A model generated the notes under the pieces. It did no database searches. It was given only the letters and a program-made list of their open reading frames with translations, and was not told the origin of the DNA. The position numbers and the translations under genes were made by a program. From assembly GCA_950295325.1 (NCBI GenBank), contig OX485804.1, forward strand, positions 29,824,001-29,888,000: a stretch of DNA of 64,000 nucleotides, read 5' to 3'. The stretch comes from Polytrichum commune (lineage: Eukaryota; Streptophyta; Polytrichopsida; Polytrichales; Polytrichaceae). Of the stretch, positions 22,579 to 32,975 are shown piece after piece (positions within the stretch are counted from its first letter, which is position 1; every line of letters starts with the position of its first letter).

Positions 22579-23207
22579 CGGTAATCTTCCGCTTGAGTAC
22601 GCACTTTGAACCGGAGCGTTTGGTGCGTAATTAGTTGGTAGGTGCGTACTTTACTTGGATCGCTTTCTAAACCCTCTGGTTTGATGAATCACAACGGGAA
22701 GCGGATGAAACTTGAGGCAACCCGCTTTGACCGAAGCCCAATGGTGTGAAATCGTTGCAAAGTTGAGCAAGCTGAATGCGCCGAGCAAATGGGTGTTGGG
22801 GCGGAAGTATGAAGTCAAAGAAGGTGCCATCTAGAAAGTTATGGAAACGATGTGAGTTGAAGAAGAACCAGCCTATCGAGACATTTGTTGAATACGGAAG
22901 CGCTACCAACTTCAAAAGCTTTGAAGCTCTGTTGTCCTTGACATCGACGATCGATTGCTTTGCTATGATTTTCAAACGGAAGCCGGATAGATGTGTGATG
23001 AGCTGTGATGATCGTTTGAGACGTTTTAGCAAAATGTTAATAATTTGACAATGAATGTCAAGAGTAAAAAAATCATGCATTCACGGCAAATGACTTTGCG
23101 TGACATGTTTTAACAATAAAGTATGACACGTGATTTTTGTCAAAAAAATTGCACACTTAACTGGGACGCGTATTTAAACATGTGCGTATTTAAGCGGGAG
23201 ATTACTG
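22579..23207 (+). mobile_element. pogo-like non-autonomous DNA transposon, copy A (629 bp)
   Basis: The terminal inverted repeats are CGGTAATCTTCCGCTTGAGTA... and ...AAGCGGGAGATTACTG. It is flanked by TA on both sides (22577-22578 and 23208-23209), the Tc1/mariner/pogo target duplication. Subterminal repeats resemble 'gtgcgtacttta'. It is alignable to copy B along its length but is about 125 bp longer in the interior. Internal ORFs (for example plus 22776-23048) have no recognisable domain. Confidence 0.75.
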
Positions 23208-23209
23208 TA

Positions 23210-25061
23210 GGTTTGTGTTGCATTAGCAAATCTATGACGAAGCATCTTCACCAAATAATTGGACTGGCATTCGGACCTTCCATGGTTTTCTATACAATTA
23301 TCATCGAAAGTGCATGAATGTATATTCCTCAATTTAAATACTTATATAGGTTCTTCTTGCAATTGTGTTCACTATTGAGTGTGGAGTGGTTGTTACATTT
23401 AAAGACGTAGTGCAATTCATGTTGAACGTGTATGTTTGTGGTGTTGTTATTCGATCCTCATCTAACCATGTACCAATAAAATATAGGGGTCCGATACAGA
23501 ATAGTAAGCACGTAACCACGGGGAGGTCACTCCCTCTTTCATAAATGCATACACGTGCGCTCATGACTTATTTATCGGGGGGTTATTTACCTTGCAAAAA
23601 AGATTATAAGGTATGGTATTCTTCAAAATAAAGGCAAATGCTTGTATTTTCATACACCCTATCAATCATTATAAAATACCCTATTTTATTTATACTACAA
23701 TTTTATTTTTCTTATATTCCAAGTAACCAATTTTTTTGACTTTACCCCAATTTTTTTCCCTCAGAGCCCAATTGTTGTCACATTTTTTCTTAAATTGCAA
23801 TTTATTTTGTACACCCCATTTTTTTTTGGTTTTGTAAGTGACATTTCTTTTAAGGAAGGACATTTCTCTTCTTATAACCATGAATTGTGAAGTTCAACTA
23901 CAATGCTAAACTCACATGAATAAAATCAAAAAAATAAACCTAAGGCAAAGGCATTCAACTGAAGCCTTGTCTTAGATTGTGAAATAAAGTCAAACAAAGC
24001 GCCGAAATCTTCCCTCCCGACACGTGAGTAGAGACCATTAGCTCCATATCGGAACCATTGTTCAGTAATGTTCAAGCAAATCACACCACCTTAGTCCACC
24101 CAACTATGGTGGGGGGTCCTTGGACTTTGTTGTATGGGTACCTCAAAGCCCTTTGGGGGGATACCATGTCCGGTATCTTCAAGGCACTAGTGGCTAGCTA
24201 GGAACTAGTATAGTGTGTCACATAGTGTCCATCCTCGAAAGGGGAGAGTAGTATTGTCCCAGTGTCCCCTTGTCCAGTGGTCATCGGGTTCACTGGCATT
24301 ACGAACGGACACTTTATTCACGCCGGCCCCTTGCTAAAAAGGGACCGGAGTTTCTCTTTCTTTCTTTCAAGCAAATCATCGTGCGAAGTCATCCATCCAA
24401 GCATTTTCAACATAAATTTGCCTTTTTTCATCCACCAACACATACCCTACCCTAGACCCACTACCCCTAGTAATTGTTTCCACACTATTTCACGTATATT
24501 GACCAGATAAAAGAGACCATTACATGTGATGGTATTTTACATGTAAACATGTTTAAATATTTTAAAACATCCTATATTAAATGTACGTTTTTTTTTGCAA
24601 AAATTACCTACAATGAATATATTAGACCTTATTTTGAATCGCACGTTGATTCTACGATTTTCGCCAGTGACCTCCCCGTGCAAATAACACTTGCAGATCT
24701 TATATACATGGTCACTCTTCTTCATTAGACGCATTTGTTTGAATAAAACTATATGGCAAGGCTTGTACTTAGGAACATACACTTAAAAGAAAAAACAATA
24801 AATAAATAAACATGTGTCGCAATGAGATTGGGTCATGTGTTCCAAAATAGACACCATCATGGGTTTATGTGATCACTTTAGAGAAACAACTATTTGCGAT
24901 TAGACCTCTTATAACTTTTGTACATCTCAACTCCTACGATTTCAAAACATTAAAACAATAGTATACATGCATGAATTATTGTAACCATTAATAAGATGAG
25001 GCAAATCCTAATCCAATCCAATGGCCATTATTGTCTATGGAGTTGGAAGTGCTCACAATAA
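23210..25061. other. Intergenic AT-rich DNA
   Basis: Nothing recognisable is present apart from T-rich runs near 23700-23860. No gene is called. Confidence 0.35.
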
Positions 25062-25140
25062 GACCACTTCACACACGAGCCAAGGGCCATGACCATGTAA
25101 TCGTGAGAGCCCTTGACTCTCATCCAAAGGCCGTACCAAC
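25062..25140. mobile_element. Solo Harbinger-type terminus
   Basis: After a TAA at 25059-25061 the sequence GACCACTTCACACACGAGCC continues with 'aagggccatgaccatg..gtgagagccc' and 'tccaaaggccgtacca'. This matches, in reverse complement, the right arm of the Harbinger element at 44.8 kb. No partner terminus was found nearby, so it is a truncated copy. Confidence 0.6.
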
Positions 25141-25413
25141 TATCTGACACCCTTGACTCTATTGTTCTCCCTCTTTAGTATGACACGTTTGGGAAACACA
25201 AAAATGTCATATTATCAAGGTGTTGTCTTCTCATTAATATGACATATGGCGTAAAATTGTCGTACTATCGAGGGAATACAAAAAAGAAAGCAATATGAGC
25301 TTTAAAATATATACAACAAGTTTAAGCAATATAGATTGTATGAAATAATAACTTATAACTCCAAACAAATACAAATATTCTCAAGAACTCTTAAAATAAG
25401 AGTTCAAAAATCT

Positions 25414-26388
25414 CTAGTGTTGCCTACCCAAATTAGTAATTGTCATCTTATTTAAATTCTGTACTAGCTTTTGAAAATTGATAATTTCATTAACACCATA
25501 ATATAAAGAGTTGCCTAATAAGAAATTAGACAACAATGATGCATGACGTTTAGCATCATTAAGCTTTATTGTAGGTGGAGCAACATCATCCACATCTACA
25601 AAATATAGATCAACATTAAGATCAAAGCCTTGTGCATAATTGATTCCCAAAGTAGTATCCATCAACTCATCAGTACTCAATTCTAGCTCAATAATTTCTT
25701 CCCTTTCCATTTGAATGTAAGTCTCGATTGACATCTGATCACCACCCAATTACAATTTTGAAATTAGAGCACCAAGTTCATCTCATTCATTCCTACATTC
25801 TACTCTTCTCCCTTTCATCAACCAAGGCAAAATCAACATTCCATGTTGCATATAATATACGCGCTATCCTCTAACATTTTTTGACTATATGTGCATCCAA
25901 CTCACTCCCTATTTCATAACTCCACATGATAGCATGTTTGATGTTGGGCACCACCTTCATTAAGTCCTTCAATGTAGCATCATCGTATTGTGATAAAACC
26001 CACTGCAAAAGTTTCTTCTTATACTAAATTTTGAAAGATGCTATTATACCTTGATCCAAAGGTTGAACTACGCTTGTAACATTGGGAGGAAAGAATACCA
26101 AAGTCATGTTGCTCAATTCCAAGGTTGAAAAACCACGAGACTTACCAACTTTGGCAGCGCTAACAACATGTGAAGATGCATCATCCAAAATCATAATCAC
26201 CTTTCGATTTTTGGCCTTTGAATTGATTGTTGAGTTCCAAAATCCAAGCTTCAAATATATCTCCCTTCATCCAAGAGGTTGCCACCTTCCAAAACATTAT
26301 GGCTGCTTCGACGTATAAATCACAAACAACTTCAACTTATCAGTCCCAGGTTGAATTAACAACAAAAGCAAGTGTTACACACTCCTTC
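25414..26388 (-). pseudogene. Decayed pogo/Tigger-type (DDE_1) transposase
   Basis: On the minus strand, descending from about 26388: a VTLAFVVNSTWD segment followed by LKLFVIYTSKQP, interrupted by stops. Next is the 26254-26024 frame with KVIMILDDASSHVV, TLVFFPPNVTSVVQPLDQGIIASFK. After one TAG the same frame continues with YKKKLLQWVLSQYDD and a ...IMWSYEIGSELDAHIVKKC segment. These are in the canonical order for the pogo/Tigger DDE domain: the Asp of LDDASSH and the Asp of QPLDQG are catalytic-site residues. A further open stretch, 25749-25414, is acidic and may be the C-terminus. Several in-frame stops show it is non-functional. It is a plausible source family for the pogo-like elements on either side, but relatedness of their termini cannot be shown here. 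Confidence 0.8.
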
Positions 26389-26850
26389 TATACCTTCCGA
26401 CCCTCGACCAACAAGAGATCTTAGAACGCAACAAACACGAGCCTTAATTCTCATGCGTGAAGTGGTCCTTACTTATACACACGCCGCGACAAAAAAACTT
26501 GTGGGAAGAGAAGAGAAGAGAGGAGAGGAGAGGAGAGGGACGGATGTGTATCACCATCATCGACATCATCATCATCATCATCATCACCATCATCATCAAC
26601 TGAGCACATGGATCATATCATGCATGATACAGATTACGAAGGCTCATCAAACGCACGCAAATGATGAGCATTGATCGGCATCAAGTATACATACCCATAC
26701 ATTAACTTATGTCATTCACATGGTCATGATCAACCTGACTTATAACTTGCACTAAGCGAACTTATTTGGGCTTGGAATTAAGATTAAGCTAAGCTTAGCT
26801 TAACTGAACTTAAGTTAAGTAGCACGGGGCAAGCAGGGAGCGGTGCTGAT
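26389..26850. repeat. Simple repeats upstream of the MITE cluster
   Basis: There is a purine-rich (AGAGG)n-like run at about 26506-26540 and an interrupted (CAT)n run at about 26553-26600, followed by AT-rich DNA with 'taagctaagct' words near 26790-26815. No gene is called. Confidence 0.6.
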
Positions 26851-27241
26851 CAGTGTTCAAGATTGAAGCCCTCGTATGCGTTTCATTTTGAAGGGCTCTC
26901 AAATTTCAGCTTTTCCGTTCGAAGGGTTTGGTTCAAATTCAAGACGTCAATCCAAGAATATAGAAACAAAATACAAAATATTAAACTTGTGCACGAATTA
27001 TATGGTGCATGTTTCCAGTACAATGTGGAGAATTAAGAATCAACGATCTAACTCCACTTCCTGTAGTGACGATGCCCTACACTTGTTGGTTCTTGTGGCG
27101 GGCATATTGTATTGAGGACTTCAAGCGATGTCTTCATTTTCAATTCAGGGTTGCGTTTTGAAGGGTTGTTTTGAGAGAGGTATATTTTGAAGGGCCAAAT
27201 CACGTTCAAAAGGGCATTGAAGACTTCAATCTTGAACACGG
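26851..27241 (+). mobile_element. hAT-like MITE, copy 3 (391 bp)
   Basis: It starts CAGTGTTCAAGATTGAAG and ends ...CTTGAACACGG. The flanking 8-bp direct repeats are GTGCTGAT (26843-26850) and GTGTTGAT (27242-27249), 7 of 8 matching. It has the opposite orientation to copies 1 and 2. Confidence 0.85.
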
Positions 27242-27996
27242 GTGTTGATGCCTCCTTCTTCCTCGTCATAAGTTAAGCTTAGTGTGAGATATACAGTAAT
27301 CTCCCGCTTAAGTATGCACTTTGAATTGGAGCCGATGGTGCACACTTACTTGGTAGGTGCGTACTTTACTCATATCGCTTTCTAGACCCTTTGATTCGAT
27401 GAATCGCAACGGGAAATAGATGAAACCTAAGGCAACCCGCTCGACCAAAGCCCAACGATGTGAAATCATTGTTGAATCTAAAAGTGCAACCCACTTCAAA
27501 GGCATTGAAGCTCTACAAAGAATTGTCCTTGGCATCAATGACCGATTGCTTTGCTCCAATGTTCAAACGGAAGCTGAACAAATGTATGATGAACTGCGAC
27601 GATCGGAGACGTTTCAACAAAATGTTAACAAACCGGCATTGAATGTCTAGCGTAAAAAAACTCATGCATTCGTGGCAAATGACTCTACATGACATGTTGA
27701 AACAATAAAGTGTGAACCCTAATTTTTGTCAAAGAAATTGCGCACTTAACCGGGATGCGTACTTATACGGGTGCGTACTTCAGCAGGAGATTACTGTATA
27801 TAGTATGGCTTTCGATGGGTGTCCGGCTTCAAAATCGCCATCAATGGCAGCACAGTGGGCGACTCAAGAAGCACGAGTGGCAACACTTTTGCATACAAGC
27901 AACACACACACCAATGATCAGGCTCATTAGGGAATAGGAGATGCACATGAGTTGCGTGATGTCATGTGATCAGTGTCTTCACCAGTGCCAGGGGAG
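27242..27996. repeat. Spacer D1 of a tandem duplication, carrying the pogo-like copy B
   Basis: After removal of the inserted element, this spacer matches spacer D2 (28391-28571): shared 'cttcttcctcgtcataagtta', 'gtgtgagatata', 'gtatggctttcgatgggtgt' and 'cacacacaccaatgatc'. D1 also has about 60 bp near its right end (27918-27978) that D2 lacks. Confidence 0.8.
27294..27796 (+). mobile_element. pogo-like non-autonomous DNA transposon, copy B (503 bp)
   Basis: The termini are CAGTAATCTCCCGCTTAAGT... and ...CAGCAGGAGATTACTG, with TA on both sides (27292-27293 and 27797-27798). The interior matches copy A. Short ORFs inside (plus 27420-27650) have no known domain. The corresponding position in spacer D2 (near 28428-28434) lacks the element. 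Confidence 0.8.
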
Positions 27997-28390
27997 CAGT
28001 GTTCAAGATTGAAGCCCTCGTATGAGTTTCGTTTTGGAAGGGCTCTCAAATTTCAGCCTTTCAATTGAAGAGTTCGTTCAAATCTAAGATATCAATCCAA
28101 GAATATAGATATGGAACACAAAACTCGTATTAAACTTGTGCATGAATTATATAGTACGTGTTTCCAATACATTATGAAGAATTAAGAATCGACCATCTAA
28201 CTCCACTTTCTGGAGTGACGATGCCCTACACTTGCTGATTTTTGTGGCAGGCATATCGTATTCATGACTTCAAGTGACGTCTTCATTTTCAATTTGGGGT
28301 TGCGTTTTGAAGGGTTGTTTTGAGAGAGGTATATGTTGAAGGGCCAAATCACGTTCAGAAGGGCATTGAAGACTTCAATCTTGAACACGG
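27997..28390 (+). mobile_element. hAT-like MITE, copy 4 (394 bp), recombinant
   Basis: The termini are CAGTGTTCAAG... and ...CTTGAACACGG. Its two flanks do not match each other. The left flank (...CCAGGGGAG) resembles the left flank of copy 5, and the right flank (GTGTTGAT...) is identical to that of copy 3. That is the pattern left by unequal recombination between two MITE insertions. Confidence 0.8.
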
Positions 28391-28571
28391 GTGTTGATCT
28401 TCCTTCTTCCTCGTCATAAGTTAGTGTGAGATATAGTATGGCTTTCGATGGGTGTCCGGTTTCAAAATCGCCGTCAATGGCAGCACAGTGGGCGACTCAA
28501 GAAGCACGAGCGGCAACACTTTTGCATACAAGCGACACACACACCAATGATCTTCACCGGTGCCCGGTGAG
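28391..28571. repeat. Spacer D2 of the tandem duplication (pogo-like empty site)
   Basis: This is the sister of spacer D1. It reads straight through 'gtgtgagatatagtatggc', where D1 holds the 503-bp pogo-like element, and is otherwise closely similar over its length. Confidence 0.8.
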
Positions 28572-28970
28572 CATTGTTCAAGATTGAAGCCCTTGTATGA
28601 GTTTCGTTTTGGAAGGGCTCTCAAATTTCAGCCCTTCAGTTGAAGAGTTGGTTCGAATCCAAGATGTCAATCCAAGAATATAGAAACGGAACACAAAACT
28701 CGTATGAAACTTGTGCATGAATTATATGTTTGGTATGTGTTTCCAACACATTATGAAGAATTAAGAATCAACCATCTAACTCCACTTCTTGTATTGACGA
28801 TGCCCAACACAAGAGTTGGTTCTTGTGGCAGGCAAATTGTGTTGAGGACTTCAAGTGACGTCTTCATTTTCAATTTGGGGTTGCGTTTTGAAGGGTTGTT
28901 TTGAGAGAGGTATATGTTAAAGGGCCAAATCGCGTTTGAAGGGTATTGAAGACTTCAATCTTGAACACTG
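28572..28970 (+). mobile_element. hAT-like MITE, copy 5 (399 bp)
   Basis: The termini are CATTGTTCAAG... and ...CTTGAACACTG. The 8-bp flanking repeats are CCGGTGAG (28564-28571) and CCGGGGAG (28971-28978), 7 of 8 matching. The interior is very similar to copies 3 and 4. Confidence 0.85.
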
Positions 28971-29170
28971 CCGGGGAGCGTTTCGGGCATAATCGGGTGA
29001 GGTCCTCGTGATTTTGAAACCACCCGGTTCACATGTTGCCATCTTTTGGTTTCGCTTTAATTGGATTGGAGAATCTTCTGCAAATTCCTCTAAATGGATC
29101 GGTAGTTTTCCAAAAGCCTTGCATTTGGGATCGGTTATTTCGCAAACTCAACCGGTTGATTTGTAACTAC

Positions 29171-29425
29171 ATTGTCTTGTCTAATTAGTGTCGGCCGCAT
29201 TGGTTGCCAATTACCCACACTATTCTTTGATTATAATTTGAAGCGGCCCACTGTAATTTTCAGTGTGAGAAATTAGTGTGGTTTTTTTTTTATCTGCATA
29301 ATTGGTAGAAAACTCAAGGCAAGGCATGTACTCTCAAAATCACTAGTGTTAACCAAGGCAAGCACCATAAAATGAATGTGGGTCACACTAAATTCGAACC
29401 CACACTAATTAGACAAAACAATGTA
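29171..29425. mobile_element. Candidate MITE with ~23-bp terminal inverted repeats (about 255 bp)
   Basis: The left end ACATTGTCTTGTCTAATTAG and the right end (reverse complement ACATTGTTTTGTCTAATTAG) are inverted repeats with one difference, extending a few bases further. No obvious target duplication was found and no coding capacity. It could also be two unrelated inverted fragments. Confidence 0.45.
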
Positions 29426-29427
29426 CC

Positions 29428-32400
29428 GGTCGGTTCACCATATAGTATACAAGAGGTGTGTGTTCACAAAACCTGCCATTGGGGAGGGTGAACGTCGACT
29501 CCTATGTAGAGTCCCATGTTACTATTTTAAGTCAACACCTACGTTGGGGTCAGAGACCCCCAATGAATTTGTGGAGTTTTATTTAGTGTGAATCATGAAT
29601 AAAGTCGCAGGGATAGTTTTTACTGCAACTTCGATAGTAGGTGTTGGGGAAGAGCATGATGATCATATCACCCTACCCAAAACACCATATTGGTAAGTGA
29701 GCATCATTCAAATTGGAGCGAGGTGAAGTAAATATGTGGTATTCGGTCAAGTTTATCATATTAGGTTTGAAAATCGTCTGACCTAAAATTAAATTGCATA
29801 CCAACAACTCGTCAACAACATCATACTATGGGTGGTTCATTATGGAGTTCTAGTGAATTGGCTACCATGGATCCCATGCCCACGTGCCCTCCTCACAATA
29901 CAAATGTCAATCGCCAACCACCAAGCAATGAATTTCAACATGGATTGTTGCCAAAAATGGCAACTCCAAAAGCGAAAATCGAGTTTAGAGTCCCAACCGC
30001 GATAAGGTGTACAAAATTGTGTCACGTGTCGCCCTTTTTTCATAGTCCTTAACACTCCTTTGGGTAGGCATTGTGTTTTTATTTTCAACTTTACATATGT
30101 TTTTAATTGAGACGTAGGACAATTATAATAGTGAACATCACATTTGATTAATGATTGATTAATTGCCTCAAGCACAAGTCCTATGAGAAATGTAAGGACT
30201 CCTTATTTAGTTCCTCACCCATTCCTTAGTGGTACACCTTAGGATGGAAGGACCCAAGGGCATGGGTGCAATGGTGGAGGTTGTTGAGTCGAGTTGGCCA
30301 CAACCTTCAATATCACTTAAACAAAAGCTTTGTGCCAATACATTGAATGTCGCAAGTTTATACACAAATTGTGGTTGATTAACAACTCATGAAGCAATCA
30401 ACTAGTTTGTACATGATTTCATTGCACCTATATTATATTCAAAGTTTATGATGGGCAATTACCGTGACTCCGAAGCATAGCGATTATCCCTTAATCAATC
30501 AAAGTTGAATCCAAAGGAATACTTCCATTACACAAGTGCTTCAAAGCAAAGAGTCGTTGAACAAGAATAGCTATGTTTGATTCACATGTTGAGGAGGATG
30601 CACATGAGTCTCCATTTGCATGGCCACAATCACACAGGGCTCCCACAATTATACTTTGATTATCTTATTGAATGCACCCAAAGCCCCCCAACTTGTAGTC
30701 ACATTCCATTCCCTTGAGCAAATGTGTGCCGATGAGATGGGGAAGTGAATGATTTGTAAGATCATCACATGAGGGACACACCATGAGTTTTAGCACATAC
30801 GTCATGAACATGCCTCGATGTCTTATATAGTCTTATTTTCGCTTACAAACAAACTTAGGGAAACACTCATGAAAGACTTAAAAGGTGATTTGTTTATCAT
30901 CTAGGTGTCTCATATAAGTTTTATTGAGGAAAACACGGGGTTATTTCACTTCATTTTGGATTAGAACTGACAATTAGGTTATGGATAAGGGATTAAATCT
31001 TTAAAAAAACTCTCCATCTCAACATATGCAATTGTGACAGCCACTCACCCCACTTTAAATTTTTGGGCAATAAACTGGCAATGAGTTCATTTTAATTGGA
31101 TCAAGTGCGGTGCACAAGCATAGGCACAACCATAATGAGTTGTCTTGCATAAATAACTCATTTTTGTCTCATTACCAAAGCCAAGGGCACTTTGGCATTG
31201 TCAATAGTCTTTTATTAATTAATTTGATTTAGTGTAACTTGAAATGTCCGTGCACTCCTCCATCCCGTCTTACCAATCTTCCTTAATTAAAATGGTGTTA
31301 ATAATATAGTCTAACCATAGTCTTTTGGCTAGTCATGTCACCTTGAAATCACCATGCTGAGGTTGAGGCTTACATGATCATAGATTCTCCCAACTCTTGA
31401 GCTCCTTGGAAGTGCTTGGAAGGTTAAGATATCGCTTGACCTTTCAACAATCTCCTCATGCTATTGATTTTTTGCCTTGCTTCCTTCTTCCATAGCATTG
31501 GTTCTACTCAATCAATTCAGAGCCTGCGTATTTTTACTTAATATATAATGTTGGAAGCAAGGAGATGTCATGTCCACAATTGAACAATTCTCATCATATT
31601 TGGATTACCTCTCAATTACAACCTCCATTAGGATGGATGTCATAGATTATGTAGACTCATGAGTTCCAAACTTGGAATCATTTCTCATTGATACAGATTG
31701 CGATGATGATTATCTAATCACTACGGATCTCTTAGGTTTTCTTTGTAATTTTTTCCCTCTATCTCTTGGTACTTACAACTTCATTGTAATTTTATACTCT
31801 TTCACTCCTCAGTCCATGGTCATGGTAGCATATACTTATGTTCTCTAATCATAATCACTCATGATTATTGCATTACTTTGGCTTCAGGGTTTCATGGCCT
31901 TACCATATTATTGACTCATCATGTCTTTCAATTCCATAAACGATCACAACCTATAGACCTCACACATCATACTTATCCATTCTGCAAAGGATAGGCGATA
32001 CATTTGCACCAGGCTATAGCCATACATGCATTTTTACTTAGAGTGAGTCAAATCTGGATATATTCGAATAACAAACACATATAATTGATCATTCACAATT
32101 TGGAGGTTTTCAAGCTATAGACATTACACAACCCCTTTGAATATCGATGTTATTACAAACAATTGACTCAATGTGACTACAAAGAGATTAAGAGTTTTGA
32201 TATTATAATCGTGAGTAGTCAATGGTCCATGGAATCACTCCCTTGCAGTAATATGGTGATACGGATTATGGTCCAAGATAATCCCCACTTAAAAATACGG
32301 ATCATGCCTGATCCAAAAACTCTCCAAAGTCTATTGCCCTTACAACCACACTCTCTTTCTTTTTCAGACTCCCCAATTCTCTCTCCTCCACACTTCCCAA

Positions 32401-32936
32401 GGAGTTATATTTGAAAGATATAACTTCTCAAATCAATCTTTTGTCTTTTTCAATTCTAACTTTTTATATTTCCTAGACTATTGCTTGCATGTAGCACATG
32501 GCAATTTCAAGCAACTGATACTTTGGCCTTTTTTTACACTTAGTTTCTTATTCAATAAAAACGAAATAAATTTTCCTATTACATGTTCCTTAACCTTCGA
32601 CATTGCTTACTCTAGATGAGTGTGATTAGTGTCTACCCCACTTTGTTCCCTTTGTTATTGTTAGTTTTGATTTCAGGTGGTCCATGTACCTTAATGCTCT
32701 TGTTAACCATGTTGGGATGACCTCGGTTGTTTGGTGCTTGTAGGGACCAACTACAAATGGTGAGAAACACCATGTGACATTCAACTCCAAGGCCACTTAC
32801 ACAACGAATTGGAAGGCACTAATTCAACCATTGCCTTGGTTCAAGCCAAGCCTTGCCCTTTAGTCGGGTGCTAAGCGACCACCTACTTTTGGTTGTGATC
32901 ACATGGATTTAGTAACCCTATATTGCATTAGAAAAA

Positions 32937-32975
<39 letters not shown>

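Noticed and set aside
26372-26674. 100-codon frame with a His run
   Set aside because: It is generated by (CAT)n and purine simple repeats.
27294-27796. Possible transposase coding in the pogo-like elements
   Set aside because: The short frames differ between copies A and B and carry no DDE or helix-turn-helix motif. The elements look non-autonomous.
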